A stretch of 57,661 bases of DNA from an uncultured Peptococcaceae bacterium (GCA_900552455.1 URZX01000014.1:1-57661), one strand, 5' to 3'; shown: positions 43,238-52,415, counted from the first letter of the stretch. Translations and numbers: made by a program. The notes: a model not told the origin generated them from the letters alone.

Positions 43238-43259
43238 TTTTCATCCTTTCCAGCAAACG

Positions 43260-43294
43260 AAAAAAGGTGTTTCAGTCAAACTGAAACACCTTTC
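43260..43294 (-). terminator. Rho-independent terminator of the tRNA gene
   Basis: The stem AAAGGTGTTTCAG/CTGAAACACCTTT has a 5-nt loop and six T on the minus strand. It begins directly at the tRNA 3' end. Confidence 0.92.
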
Positions 43295-43295
43295 G

Positions 43296-43367
43296 TGGGC
43301 CCACTTGGCATCGAACCAAGGACCGTCCGGTTATGAGCCGGATGCTCTGCCGCTGAGCTATAGGCCC
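43296..43367 (-). tRNA. tRNA with anticodon CAT (Ile2 or elongator Met)
   Basis: All four stems fold on the minus strand: acceptor GGGCCTA/TGGGCCC with discriminator A, D stem GCTC/GAGC, anticodon stem TCCGG/CCGGA with loop CTCATAA, T stem CTTGG/CCAAG with loop TTCGATG. It is 72 nt and the CCA end is not encoded. The loop CTCATAA is seen in tRNA-Ile2, whose C34 becomes lysidine, but some Bacillota tRNA-Met share it. Identity depends on whether TilS recognises it. Confidence 0.95.
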
Positions 43368-43409
43368 ATGACGCCATGCATCCTATATAGTATAGCTCAA
43401 AGCAATAGA

Positions 43410-44543
43410 TCAGTCAAGATAATCTTTAAGCTTCCGGCTGCGGCTTGGATGTCTCAGTTTACGTAAGGCTTTGGCTTCGATCTGACGGATACGTTCACGG
43501 GTGACGCCGAATTCCTGGCCGACTTCTTCCAGCGTTCTGGAGCGGCCATCGTCAAGACCGAAACGCAGGCGCAGAACTTTCGCTTCACGCGGCGTCAGCG
43601 TTTCCAGCACTTCTTCCAGCTGTTCCTTCAGCAGGATGTAGCTTGCTGCTTCGTCTGGCGCTGGCGCGTCCTCGTCTTCGATGAAATCGCCGAGGTGGCT
43701 GTCTTCTTCTTCGCCGATCGGCGTTTCCAGAGAAACAGGCTCCTGCGCAACTTTCTGGATCTCGCGCACGCGATCCGGCGCCAGGTCCATGACAGCGCCG
43801 ATCTGTTCCGGCGTTGGGTCGGTGCCCAATTCCTGCAGCAGCTGTCGCGATACGCGCACGAGCTTGTTGATGGTCTCGACCATGTGCACCGGAATGCGGA
43901 TGGTGCGCGCCTGATCGGCGATCGCACGGGTGATGGCCTGACGGATCCACCAGGTTGCATAGGTACTGAATTTGAAGCCTTTCTTGTAGTCGAATTTTTC
44001 AACGGCTTTCAAAAGCCCGAGGTTCCCTTCCTGGATCAGATCGAGGAAGAGCATCCCGCGTCCGACATAACGCTTGGCAATACTGACAACGAGGCGAAGA
44101 TTCGCTTCTGCGAGCTGATTTTTCGCTTCCTCGTCGCCTTCCTGCATGCGCTTGGCGAGCTCGACTTCTTCGTCCGCCTTGAGCAGCGGCACGCGGCCGA
44201 TCTCCTTGAGATACATGCGCACAGGATCGTCAATGCCGACGTCATCTGGAATGGAAAGATCGAGCTCGATCTCCTCTTCTTCCTCGACGCTCTTGAAATC
44301 GTCCTCGGTCGGCTCGAAATCGTCGTCATCGAGGCTGCCGGAATCGTCCTTGAGGGTCAGCCCGAGCTGATTGAGCTGCTCGAACAGGATCTCCATTTCA
44401 TCCGGCGTGAGATCCATCTTGCCCAGGGCATCGCCGATCTCTTCGTATGTAAGCTCGCCTTTTTTCTGACCAAGAGCCAATAATTGAACAATGGCTTGCT
44501 TCGCGTTGTCTTTTCTGTCTCCGGTTTTCGCTTGTTCTGCCAT
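43410..44543 (-). CDS. rpoD: RNA polymerase primary sigma factor RpoD (SigA)
   Basis: The 377-aa group 1 sigma factor has an N-terminal region 1.1 that is acidic ([16 protein letters not shown]), region 1.2 [16 protein letters not shown], region 2 ([37 protein letters not shown]), region 3 and region 4 ([20 protein letters not shown]). It directs housekeeping transcription. Its ATG shares a base with the dnaG stop (TAATG). dnaG-rpoD is the conserved macromolecular-synthesis operon. Confidence 0.98.
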   Translation of the reverse strand: MAEQAKTGDRKDNAKQAIVQLLALGQKKGELTYEEIGDALGKMDLTPDEMEILFEQLNQLGLTLKDDSGSLDDDDFEPTEDDFKSVEEEEEIELDLSIPDDVGIDDPVRMYLKEIGRVPLLKADEEVELAKRMQEGDEEAKNQLAEANLRLVVSIAKRYVGRGMLFLDLIQEGNLGLLKAVEKFDYKKGFKFSTYATWWIRQAITRAIADQARTIRIPVHMVETINKLVRVSRQLLQELGTDPTPEQIGAVMDLAPDRVREIQKVAQEPVSLETPIGEEEDSHLGDFIEDEDAPAPDEAASYILLKEQLEEVLETLTPREAKVLRLRFGLDDGRSRTLEEVGQEFGVTRERIRQIEAKALRKLRHPSRSRKLKDYLD

Positions 44544-46387
44544 TACCCTTTATCTCCTCTCATTCTGTCTTCAAACTGCGTCTTTTTCTGGCGTATCGTT
44601 TCCAATTCAATCAAAGCTTGCTCCATCTCGTCAGGCTTTCCACCCTTCTCTAAAGATCCAATTTTATTTAAAAGCGTTCTGTATCGCTGATCGATCAGTT
44701 GATTTTGCTGTGCCAGGAGTGTTCGCTCCAAAAGCGCCTGGCGCTGTGCGCTGTCGAGCTCCTCCGGAAACGCATCCGGATGCTGCATGGTCGCCGCAGC
44801 AAATACGCTGCTCACGCCAACATCCAGACGGGAGCTGTCGATCTGGCCATTCTGCGCGGCCTGCGCCTGAAAATCCTCGTAGATCGTCCGCAGCACCGAC
44901 TGAAACAGCTTCGCGCCGCCGCAGGCTTCGATCCGCTCGACAAAAGCAGGATCTGCGAGCATCCCGCAGAGCAGCACAACCTCGTTTTTCGGAAAATCCA
45001 GCTTTGGCGCTGCCTGAACCACCGGTGCTTCGGTTTCCTCCGGCTGGCGATAGCGATTGCGTCGTCCGGCGCCACGCCGATAGGCGGCGAGCTCGTTTTT
45101 GATCGCCTGCTCGCTGAGGAAAAGGCGATCTGCTGTGTGGCGCACTGCCACGTCCAGCTCTGCCGGATGGCGGATCTTCGCCAGATACGGCAGCACATCG
45201 CCGAGCACGCTGAGCTTCTGGTCCATATTGTCGCCAGGAAAACGCTTCAGCGACTGAGTCAGCCGGAAGGCGTAGCCATTCTCCGCGTTCTGCAGCAGGG
45301 CGCGAAAAGCATCGATGCCATAGGCCTTGATGTATTCATCCGGGTCCTTGCGCTCAGGAATGGCGAGCACCCGCGCCTTGCCGCCGGCATTCTCGATGAG
45401 GCCAATGCTCTTGAGCGTCGCGCGCACACCGGCGTCGTCCCCGTCGAAGGAGGTGATGAAGTTGTAGGTGTAGCGCATGAGCAGCTTCACCTGGTCCTCG
45501 GTGAGCGCCGTTCCCAGAGGAGCGACGACATTCGTCAATCCCGCCTGGTGGCAGGCGATGACATCCATGTAGCCCTCGACGATGATCACCTGATCGGCTG
45601 CGCGGATCGCTGACTTCGCCAGATCGAGGCCATAAACATTTCGGCCCTTGTGGAAGACCGGGCTGTCCGGGGAATTGATGTATTTCTGCGGCGCTTTTTC
45701 GGCGTCGATGATGCGCCCGCCAAAAGCGATGACGTGCCCGTTCGCGTCCTTGATCGGAAACATCAGCCGATCGCGAAAACGATCGTAGCAGCCGCGCGCG
45801 TTGTTGCGCGGACTGACCAGGCCGATCTCGATGAGGTCCTCGTCAGATGCGCCCTTCTTTTTGAGATAGCCGTAAAGCCCGTCCCATCCTTCAAGACAGC
45901 CACCGAGCTGAAAACGCTCCTTCGTCTCCTGGGTGATCTGGCGCTTATCCAGATAGGCATTGTAGACAGCGCCTTGCGGACGGTGCAGCACCGCCTGATA
46001 ATAATAGGTCGCAAATTCGTTCCATTTCAGCAGGCGATTGCGTTTGGCCATGGCGCGGCGCTCTTCCTCGCTCTGTTCGCGCTCCGGCACCTTCACGCCG
46101 ACCTCTCCGGCAAGCTTGCGGACAGCCTCCGGAAATGTCAGGTGATCGATCTCCATGAGAAATTTGAAGACGTTGCCACCGACGCCGCAGCCGAAGCAGT
46201 GAAAGATCTGCTTGTTCTGCGACACCGAAAACGACGGCGTCTTTTCATGATGAAAAGGGCACAAACCGACAAAGTTCTGCCCTTGTTTTTTTAATGGGAC
46301 ATAGCGTCCGACAACATCTACGATATCTGTGCGTGCAATGATCTCGTCCAGGATCTCCTGGGGAATGCGTCCCTTTGAACCACTCAT
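44543..46387 (-). CDS. dnaG: DNA primase DnaG
   Basis: The 614-aa primase has an N-terminal CHC2 zinc site ([27 protein letters not shown]), a TOPRIM core ([30 protein letters not shown]) and a C-terminal helicase-binding region. It makes RNA primers for replication. ATG 46387 follows AAAGGAGG at 7 nt; the upstream in-frame ATG precedes that site. It overlaps rpoD. Confidence 0.97.
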   Translation of the reverse strand: MSGSKGRIPQEILDEIIARTDIVDVVGRYVPLKKQGQNFVGLCPFHHEKTPSFSVSQNKQIFHCFGCGVGGNVFKFLMEIDHLTFPEAVRKLAGEVGVKVPEREQSEEERRAMAKRNRLLKWNEFATYYYQAVLHRPQGAVYNAYLDKRQITQETKERFQLGGCLEGWDGLYGYLKKKGASDEDLIEIGLVSPRNNARGCYDRFRDRLMFPIKDANGHVIAFGGRIIDAEKAPQKYINSPDSPVFHKGRNVYGLDLAKSAIRAADQVIIVEGYMDVIACHQAGLTNVVAPLGTALTEDQVKLLMRYTYNFITSFDGDDAGVRATLKSIGLIENAGGKARVLAIPERKDPDEYIKAYGIDAFRALLQNAENGYAFRLTQSLKRFPGDNMDQKLSVLGDVLPYLAKIRHPAELDVAVRHTADRLFLSEQAIKNELAAYRRGAGRRNRYRQPEETEAPVVQAAPKLDFPKNEVVLLCGMLADPAFVERIEACGGAKLFQSVLRTIYEDFQAQAAQNGQIDSSRLDVGVSSVFAAATMQHPDAFPEELDSAQRQALLERTLLAQQNQLIDQRYRTLLNKIGSLEKGGKPDEMEQALIELETIRQKKTQFEDRMRGDKG

Positions 46388-46444
46388 CGGTCGGCCTCCT
46401 TTCAAAGCGCACAGCAAAAAAATGTCGATATCGACAGTCGTTTT

Positions 46445-46450
46445 ATTATA
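46445..46450 (-). promoter_or_regulatory. Candidate extended -10 for dnaG-rpoD
   Basis: TGC-TATAAT on the minus strand, 58 bp before the dnaG start. The -35 (TGTACT at 17 bp) is poor. A short palindrome (TGTCGATATCGACA) followed by seven T lies between it and dnaG and could attenuate. Confidence 0.4.
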
Positions 46451-46463
46451 GCACTTCTCCCTC

Positions 46464-47519
46464 TCAAAGTACAGGGTTTTCGTGGATAAATGAGCGCGGA
46501 ATCGTGAGATCTTTGAAAAGCTCCACGCAATAATTGTCTGTCATGCCGGAAATATAATCAGCGACGGCGCGTTCCTTGCCCTCTGCCTCGGCAGTCTGCA
46601 CGTAAAATTCCGGCATCGCTTCCACATGCTTGAGGAAATATTCGAAGAGGAACTGCACGATGAAGCTGGCGCGCTCACGCTCCTGCAGGCAGACCGGCCC
46701 CTGGTACACCTCGTCGAACATGAAGGAACGCAAGCCCCGCAGCGCCTGGTCGATCTCGGGGCTGAAGGTGAGAATGCGCTCGCCGTCAAAATCCGGCGCG
46801 GTGATGCGCTGTCCCTGGGCGATGAGATCGTTCACGAGCACGGTGATGCGCTCGCCGAGATCGTGACCGAGCACATCGGTGTAGGCTTGGGGCAGATCTT
46901 CCTCGCGAAAAATATTGGCGCGGATCGTATCGTCAATGTCGTGCTGCACATAGGCGATCTTGTCGCTGTAGCGGATGATCTGTCCTTCCAGCGTGGCGGC
47001 GTGGTCGCGGTTTTTGCTGAAGCCGCTGTGATGCAGCACACCGTCGAGCACCTCCCAGGACAGATTCAGCCCGCGACGCTCGCCGTGGCACTCGATCTTC
47101 GAGAGCACGCGTACGCTGTTGACATTGTGGCGAAAACCGCCGCTCATGCATTCGTCCAGCACATTTTCGCCGCAGTGGGCGAACGGCGTGTGGCCGACGT
47201 CATGCGCCAGCGCGATCGCTTCGATGAGATCGCAGTTCAGTCGCAGCGCACGACCGATGGTCTTGGCGATCTGGTTGACTTCCAGCGTGTGCGTGAGACG
47301 GGTGCGGTAGTGGTCGTTTCCCGGTGAGATATAGACCTGCGTCTTGTGCTTGAGACGGCGAAACGCTTTCGAATGGATGACGCGGTCGCGGTCCCGCATG
47401 AAACAGGTGCGCACAGCGTCTGGCTCTTCCGGCAGCCTGCGTCCACGGCTGGCGTCGGCAAAACTCGCGCAGGCTGCGTAGATCGTGCGCTCCTGCTGTT
47501 CGATCATTTCTCGGATCAT
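46464..47519 (-). CDS. dGTP triphosphohydrolase-like HD-domain protein
   Basis: The 351-aa HD protein has VIHSKAFRRLKHKTQVYISP, the metal His in RTRLTHTLEVNQIAKTIGR, the HD pair in ALAHDVGHTPFAHCGE and a third metal site in DKIAYVQHDIDD. It resembles the Dgt-like family that hydrolyses dNTPs to nucleosides and triphosphate. ATG 47519 lies 9 nt after AGGAGG; the ATG six bases upstream is too close. It commonly precedes dnaG-rpoD in Clostridia, as here. Confidence 0.9.
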   Translation of the reverse strand: MIREMIEQQERTIYAACASFADASRGRRLPEEPDAVRTCFMRDRDRVIHSKAFRRLKHKTQVYISPGNDHYRTRLTHTLEVNQIAKTIGRALRLNCDLIEAIALAHDVGHTPFAHCGENVLDECMSGGFRHNVNSVRVLSKIECHGERRGLNLSWEVLDGVLHHSGFSKNRDHAATLEGQIIRYSDKIAYVQHDIDDTIRANIFREEDLPQAYTDVLGHDLGERITVLVNDLIAQGQRITAPDFDGERILTFSPEIDQALRGLRSFMFDEVYQGPVCLQERERASFIVQFLFEYFLKHVEAMPEFYVQTAEAEGKERAVADYISGMTDNYCVELFKDLTIPRSFIHENPVL

Positions 47520-47575
47520 GGTCATCTACCTCCTATGATCAGATTATTCTATCTTCATCTTACCGCAACAGCGGG

Positions 47576-47621
47576 TACAAAAAAAGGACTTTTCATCAAA
47601 AACTTTGACAAAAAGTCCTTT
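47576..47621 (-). terminator. Rho-independent terminator downstream of ppdK
   Basis: The arms AAAGGACTTTT (47583-47593) and AAAAGTCCTTT (47611-47621) have a seven-T tail on the minus strand. A dispersed hairpin repeat lies between it and the ppdK stop. Confidence 0.85.
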
Positions 47622-47650
47622 CTAAAATTCCTAACTTCTAACTCCTCACT

Positions 47651-47684
47651 GTCAGCGAGTAGAGCGAGCTGACCCCGCAGGGCT
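47651..47684 (-). repeat. Dispersed hairpin repeat, copy 2
   Basis: This is the inverse-orientation partner of 29670-29703. On the minus strand it reads AGCCCTGCGGGG then GTCAGC...GCTGAC. Flanks carry TAACTCC/TAACTTC short repeats. Two paired positions differ jointly from copy 1. Confidence 0.75.
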
Positions 47685-47698
47685 AACTCCTAACTCAC

Positions 47699-50353
47699 TC
47701 AGCGAGGGTTCTTAATCTGCGCCTGAGCCGCAGCAACGCGAGCGATCGGCACGCGGTATGGCGAGCAGCTGACGAAGGTCAGGCCAGCTTCGTGGCAGAA
47801 TTCAACGGAGCTTGGTTCGCCGCCGTGTTCACCGCAGATGCCCCAGGTCAGCTTGTCATTCACAGCGCTGCCGTTTTTGACTGCGTATTCAACGAGCTTG
47901 CCAACGGCCTTGCGGTCGAGCACAGCGAATGGATTGTCCTTGAGGATCTTGTGTTCGAGATAAATCGGCATGAACTTGCCTTCTGCGTCGTCGCGAGAGA
48001 AGCCAAGCGTGGTCTGCGTCAGGTCGTTGGTGCCGAAGGTGAAGAAGTCGCAGTGTTCAGCAATCTCGTCGATGGTCAGGCAGGCGCGTGGCAGTTCGAG
48101 CATAGCGCCGACCTTGTAAGGGATCTCGATGCCCTGTTCTGCCATCACAGCCTGAGCAACGCTGTCGATCTCTGCACGCAGGATCTCGACTTCCTTGGCG
48201 TCGATGACGAGTGGGATCTCGATCTCAACATGGATATCCTTGCCTTCCTTGACGAGCTGAGCAGTCGCCTGCAGGATGGCGCGCGCCTGCATTCTGTAGA
48301 TGTCTGGGTAGGTCACACCGAGACGGCAGCCACGATGACCGAGCATTGGGTTCATTTCATGCAGGGAACGTACCTTTTTGAGGAGCACTTCCTTCTCAGC
48401 GATGACAGCTGGATCGCCGCCGGTGTGCTTGAGATCGTTGATCTCGAGCATGAGTTTTTCCATGTTTGGCAGGAATTCATGCAGTGGTGGGTCGAGCAGA
48501 CGGATCGTGGTTGGCAGCCCTTCCATGGCCTCGAGGATGCCGTAAAAGTCGGCCTGCTGGAATTCGAGCAGCTTGGCGAGCGGTTCTTTGCGCGCTTCTT
48601 CGTCCTCGGCGAGGATCATCTGCTGCACGATCGGCAGACGTTCCACTTCCATGAACATGTGCTCGGTGCGGCAGAGGCCGATACCTGTGGCGCCAAATTC
48701 ACGCGCTTTCTTGGCGTCGCGAGGATTGTCGGCGTTGGCGTGCACTTCCATGCCGCCTTCCTGAGCGAGCTCTTCGCTCCATGCCAGGATCTGCTGGAAA
48801 TCGTCGCTGAGCTCTGGTGGGATAACAGGTACTTCACCGAGGATGACGTTCCCGTTGGAACCATCGATGGTGATGACGTCGTCTTTCTTGAGCAGGAGAT
48901 CGCCGACCTGCATGGTCTCAGCGTCGAGATCGAGCTTCAGCGCGTCGCAGCCGCAAACGCAGCAGCGGCCCATACCACGGGCGACAACGGCTGCGTGGCT
49001 GGTCATGCCGCCGCGGCTGGTGAGCACGCCCTGCGCAGTGACGATGCCGTGGATGTCATCCGGCGTGGTCTCGTTGCGCACGAGGATGACCTTGTCGCCA
49101 TTGTTGCCGCGCTTTTCTGCTTCGTCGGCATTGAAGACAATGTGACCGCTGGCTGCGCCAGGAGAAGCAGGCAGCCCGGTGGCGATGACGTTGATCTCCG
49201 CCTTTGGATCGATGCTTGGGTGCAGCAGCTGATCGAGCTGGTTGGCATCCACACGCATGACGGCGGTGTTGCGGTCGATGAGCCCTTCTTTGTACATATC
49301 AACGGCGCATTTTACAGCAGCTGCCAGCGTGCGCTTTGCATTGCGGCACTGCAGCATGTAAAGCTTGCCGTTTTCGATGGTGAATTCGATATCCTGCATG
49401 TCGGTGTAATGCTTTTCAAGCAATTCGCAGGTATCGGTGAACTGCTTGAACGCGTCTGGCAGATCTTCTGCAAGGCGAGAAATGTGCTGTGGCGTGCGCA
49501 CGCCGGAAACGACGTCTTCGCCCTGCGCATTGATGAGATATTCGCCGTAGAGCTCCTTGACGCCAGTGGCAGGGTTGCGCGTGAAGGCAACGCCGGTACC
49601 GGAGGTTGGGCCCATGTTCCCGAAGACCATCGACTGCACGTTGACAGCTGTGCCGATGTCATCTGGGATCTTGTTGATGCGGCGATAAACGATCGCGCGG
49701 TTGTTGCCCCAGGAATCGAACACAGCGGTGATCGCCATGACGAGCTGTTCCTTTGGATCCTGTGGGAAATCCACGCCTTTTTCTTTGGCAACGACGCCCT
49801 TGTAGAGCTCGATGAGTTCTTTGAGGCTATCGGCATTGAGTTCGTAGTCGTCCTTGACGCCCTGATCGGATTTGATCTTTTCGATGATGTTGTCAAATTT
49901 GTAGGAATCAACGCCCATGACAACGTTGGCGTACATCTGGATGAAACGGCGGTAGCAGTCCAGCGCGAAGCGTTCGTCGCCAGTCAGCTTGGCAAAGCCT
50001 TTCACCGTCACATCGTTGAGACCGAGGTTGAGGACCGTGTCCATCATCCCAGGCATGGAGATGGCAGCGCCGGAACGCACCGAAACGAGCAGTGGGTTTT
50101 CCGTATCGCCGAAGGTTTTGCCAGTGTGTTCTTCCAGCTTGTGCAGCGCCACCCAGGCTTCGTCCAGAAGCCCATCCGGCAGCTTGTGGCCAGCTGTGAA
50201 AAATTCGTTGCAGGCTTCCGTCGTGATCGTGAAGCCCTGAGGAACAGGCAGACCGATCTTGGTCATTTCTGCCAGGTTGGCACCCTTGCCGCCCAGGAGG
50301 GCGCGCATGTCTTTGTTGCCTTCGTTGAATAAATAAACAAATTTCTTAGCCAA
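47699..50353 (-). CDS. ppdK: Pyruvate, phosphate dikinase
   Basis: The 884-aa enzyme interconverts pyruvate, ATP and Pi with PEP, AMP and PPi. It has an N-terminal nucleotide-binding domain (KFVYLFNEGN, LLGGKGANLAEMTKIGLPVP), a central phospho-His in SRGGMTSHAAVVARGMG and a C-terminal PEP domain (LCRTEHMFM, GHRGCRLGVTYPDIYRMQA, FGTNDLTQTTLGFSRDD). The start is the TTG at 50353, 9 nt after GAGGAG, giving the usual MAKKFVYLFNEG N-terminus; the ATG at 50374 lies upstream of that site. It overlaps the ppsR stop by 8 bp and is regulated by that product. Confidence 0.96.
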   Translation of the reverse strand: MAKKFVYLFNEGNKDMRALLGGKGANLAEMTKIGLPVPQGFTITTEACNEFFTAGHKLPDGLLDEAWVALHKLEEHTGKTFGDTENPLLVSVRSGAAISMPGMMDTVLNLGLNDVTVKGFAKLTGDERFALDCYRRFIQMYANVVMGVDSYKFDNIIEKIKSDQGVKDDYELNADSLKELIELYKGVVAKEKGVDFPQDPKEQLVMAITAVFDSWGNNRAIVYRRINKIPDDIGTAVNVQSMVFGNMGPTSGTGVAFTRNPATGVKELYGEYLINAQGEDVVSGVRTPQHISRLAEDLPDAFKQFTDTCELLEKHYTDMQDIEFTIENGKLYMLQCRNAKRTLAAAVKCAVDMYKEGLIDRNTAVMRVDANQLDQLLHPSIDPKAEINVIATGLPASPGAASGHIVFNADEAEKRGNNGDKVILVRNETTPDDIHGIVTAQGVLTSRGGMTSHAAVVARGMGRCCVCGCDALKLDLDAETMQVGDLLLKKDDVITIDGSNGNVILGEVPVIPPELSDDFQQILAWSEELAQEGGMEVHANADNPRDAKKAREFGATGIGLCRTEHMFMEVERLPIVQQMILAEDEEARKEPLAKLLEFQQADFYGILEAMEGLPTTIRLLDPPLHEFLPNMEKLMLEINDLKHTGGDPAVIAEKEVLLKKVRSLHEMNPMLGHRGCRLGVTYPDIYRMQARAILQATAQLVKEGKDIHVEIEIPLVIDAKEVEILRAEIDSVAQAVMAEQGIEIPYKVGAMLELPRACLTIDEIAEHCDFFTFGTNDLTQTTLGFSRDDAEGKFMPIYLEHKILKDNPFAVLDRKAVGKLVEYAVKNGSAVNDKLTWGICGEHGGEPSSVEFCHEAGLTFVSCSPYRVPIARVAAAQAQIKNPR

Positions 50354-51179
50354 TGATATTCTCTCCTCTGCCATAGTATATTTGTAGAATGACGCTAGCC
50401 GTCTCTTCCACTGCTTTATGTGTCACGTCGATGATCGGACAGCCAACCCGCTTCATGATCTTTTCCGCGTAGTCGAGCTCATCAAGGATGCGCCCGAGAT
50501 CCGTGTAATCTGTCGGACTCGCCACGCCCAATCCGCGCACGCGCTCTGTTCGGATCTCGCCCAGGATATCCGGCTGGATCGTCAGCCCAATGATCTTGTG
50601 CTTTGGGATCTCGAACAGTTTTTCATTAACTTTTACCTCCGGCACCAGCGGCACATTTGCCACCTTAATGCCGCGATACGCCATATACATCGAAAGCGGC
50701 GTCTTCGACGTTCGCGATACACCGATCAGGATCAGATCCGCCGACGTGATGCCCGTGACATCCTTGCCGTCGTCGTATTTGATCGCGAACTCCATCGCTT
50801 CGATCTTTTTGAAATAGCTTTCGTCCATGCGCTGCACCAGCCCAGGACGACCGACAGGATGCTGTCCCGTCAGCGCTTCAAACGCCTGAAACGGCGTATC
50901 CAAAATGTCAAAATACTGAATGCTGTGGCTCTTGCAAAAATCGATCACATACTGGCGCAACTGCTCGACCACCAGCGTGAAGCACAAAATGCTGTCCTTC
51001 GGGTCAATGCGTTCCAGCACCTCCGTGATATAAGCAGCATCCTCCACAAAAGGAATGTGCTTGTAGGAAACTTCGATCCCCGGAAACTGATTGGCCGCGG
51101 CACGCGCCACATACTGCGCCGTTTCACCGACAGAATCCGATAAAATGTAAACAGAAATTCTTTGAACCTGATCCATCAT
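50346..51179 (-). CDS. PPDK regulatory kinase/pyrophosphorylase (PDRP1/PpsR, DUF299)
   Basis: The 277-aa protein has the DUF299 pattern: VYILSDSVGETAQYVARAA at the N-terminus, the P-loop-like LIGVSRTSKTPLSMYMAYRG, and GLTIQPDILGEIRTERV. In the family it inactivates PPDK by ADP-dependent Thr phosphorylation and reactivates it by Pi-dependent dephosphorylation; its target is encoded directly downstream. ATG 51179 overlaps the preceding stop (ATGA). Confidence 0.94.
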   Translation of the reverse strand: MMDQVQRISVYILSDSVGETAQYVARAAANQFPGIEVSYKHIPFVEDAAYITEVLERIDPKDSILCFTLVVEQLRQYVIDFCKSHSIQYFDILDTPFQAFEALTGQHPVGRPGLVQRMDESYFKKIEAMEFAIKYDDGKDVTGITSADLILIGVSRTSKTPLSMYMAYRGIKVANVPLVPEVKVNEKLFEIPKHKIIGLTIQPDILGEIRTERVRGLGVASPTDYTDLGRILDELDYAEKIMKRVGCPIIDVTHKAVEETASVILQIYYGRGENIIG

Positions 51180-51817
51180 ACGTCTTCTCCCGCATATCCA
51201 TAGCCAATATCCACAAAAGCGCGGACAACATTCGTCTTGGTGAATCGTCCCAAAACCTCAAACTTGTCCTCGCCCACCTGTTTCACCACAGGCATCCCGT
51301 CAATCTCATGCGTGATCAGTTTCTGCGCCGCGTGCCACAGACTTTCGTCCGGCGTCGTCATGATGAGGTTAGGCATGCGCGTCATGATTACGCTCACCGG
51401 CACCTTGTGCATATCCGTCGTGCCGATCGCCAGTTTCAGTAGATCTTTGCGCGAGAGCACCCCATCCAGAAGGCCCTCTTCGTTGACAATGAAGAGCGTT
51501 CCGATGTTATTGATGAACAGCGACACCAGCGCATCATAGGCCGACGCCTTTTCATTAACGACAACAGGCATGCTCTGATAATCTTCCACAGACATCTGGA
51601 TCATCTTCATATAGATGTCGTAGCCCTGGCGCGACTGGTTGTAATAATAGCCCACGCGTGGACGCGCCTCCAGAAGCCCTAGCTGCGTCAGCAGCGTCAG
51701 ATCTGATCTCAGAGAAGCACGGGTCGTGTTCATTTGAGACGCGATATGATCTCCGGTGATCGGACTTTGCGACTTTACGATATCGAGAATCTGGATCTGT
51801 TTTTTGCTCAGTTGGAT
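51176..51817 (-). CDS. ccpN: CcpN-like HTH/CBS transcriptional repressor with a non-canonical start
   Basis: The 213-aa reading is an N-terminal HTH (IQILDIVKSQSPITGDHIAS, TTRASLRSDLTLLTQLGLL) followed by two CBS domains (residues about 75-210). This is the layout of CcpN, a repressor of gluconeogenic genes; the linked ppsR and ppdK fit. The first ATG (51733) lies inside the HTH and has no ribosome site. In frame upstream the only candidate placed 9 nt after AAAGGAGG is ATC (51817-51815), giving MQLSKKQIQIL, the family N-terminus; a CTG follows at 51811. No ATG, GTG or TTG exists before the frame stop. Confidence 0.85.
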   Translation of the reverse strand: MQLSKKQIQILDIVKSQSPITGDHIASQMNTTRASLRSDLTLLTQLGLLEARPRVGYYYNQSRQGYDIYMKMIQMSVEDYQSMPVVVNEKASAYDALVSLFINNIGTLFIVNEEGLLDGVLSRKDLLKLAIGTTDMHKVPVSVIMTRMPNLIMTTPDESLWHAAQKLITHEIDGMPVVKQVGEDKFEVLGRFTKTNVVRAFVDIGYGYAGEDV

Positions 51818-51852
51818 AAGCCTTCTCCTCCTTTCAGTGTCGCCTTGCGTTT

Positions 51853-51881
51853 ATTATGACGCACAATCAAAAAATTTGCAA
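51853..51881 (-). promoter_or_regulatory. Promoter of the ccpN-ppsR-ppdK operon
   Basis: TTGCAA (51881-51876), a 17-bp spacer and CATAAT (51858-51853) on the minus strand, about 35 bp before the inferred start codon. Confidence 0.65.
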
Positions 51882-52006
51882 CATATTTAAGAAGATTACA
51901 AACAGAAAAAACGTCATTTTTACTTTTTGTGCACATTATTGTTCGCGCGCACAAGAAAAATGCGCAAAAAAATTTCCAAGCCTGGCGCACTTCCCGTTAT
52001 CAGCAT

Positions 52007-52056
52007 AAAAAGGCTACCAGCGATCCGACGCGCTAGCGGCGTGGTCGCTGGTAGCC
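52007..52056 (-). terminator. Terminator left behind by a decayed SLH gene
   Basis: A 12-bp stem GGCTACCAGCGA/TCGCTGGTAGCC (52012-52023 with 52045-52056) has five T on the minus strand. It lies 47 bp after the SLH gene remnant. The same AAAAAGGCTACC end occurs at 29826-29837. Confidence 0.85.
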
Positions 52057-52102
52057 AACTTCCATTACACTGTAATCAATACTAATTTATCATTTGCAAG
52101 GA

Positions 52103-52160
52103 TCATTTGCTGAGATACCGCTGCAGGATCGCTACCACCTGGGCGCGTGAGTGGTTCCAA
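52103..52160 (-). pseudogene. 3' end of a decayed SLH-domain gene
   Basis: The minus strand reads SRAQVVAILQRYLSK then stop, nearly identical to the end of the intact SLH protein (TRAQVAAILQRYLTK). Upstream the frame soon meets a stop and enters tandem repeats, so only the last 17 or so codons survive. The attached terminator is intact. Confidence 0.85.
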
Positions 52161-52168
52161 CCTGTTTC

Positions 52169-52345
52169 AAGCAAACTTAAGCATCCTTAAGCAAACTCAA
52201 GCAAATCAAGCTAATGATAATGTAAATGATAATGCTAATGAAAATGATAGTGTGAGTGTAAATGCTAATGCAATGACGGCGCAATACGCCGTTGGGGATC
52301 CGCCGGATCCCTGTGCAGCTGGCGCTGCACGACACACGCACAATA
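52169..52345. repeat. Tandem-repeat plus double-hairpin module, copy 1
   Basis: In order: about four 10-bp units (AAGCAAACTT-like, 52169-52208), ten hexamers of AATGNN type (52213-52272), hairpin GGGATCC-GCC-GGATCCC (52295-52311), hairpin GTGCAGC-TGGC-GCTGCAC (52313-52330), then ACACACGCACA. Copy 2 at 57422-57580 has the same order with a different tandem part. A plus-strand frame through it is open but has no support as a gene. Confidence 0.8.
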
Positions 52346-52365
52346 CTCACGCTTTTTCAGCGCAC

Positions 52366-52398
52366 AAAAAAATCGGCATCCGTCGAGGGCAGATGCCG
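52366..52398 (-). terminator. Rho-independent terminator of the zinc-ribbon gene
   Basis: The stem CGGCATC/GATGCCG (52374-52380 with 52392-52398) is followed by ATTTTTTT on the minus strand. Confidence 0.88.
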
Positions 52399-52415
52399 AA
52401 TCTTTACAGCGCTGC

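Noticed and set aside
46464..47519. HD-domain protein as a phage-defence dGTPase
   Set aside because: Its place upstream of dnaG-rpoD is conserved housekeeping context; nothing else suggests a defence island here.
47792..50332. Long plus-strand open frame (846 codons) opposite ppdK
   Set aside because: Same reason; the ppdK protein is unmistakable on the other strand and the antisense product is low-complexity Val/Asp/His-rich.
52067..52079. Perfect palindrome ATTACA-C-TGTAAT as an operator
   Set aside because: It lies between a pseudogene stop and its terminator, with no promoter nearby; a 13-bp palindrome there can be chance.
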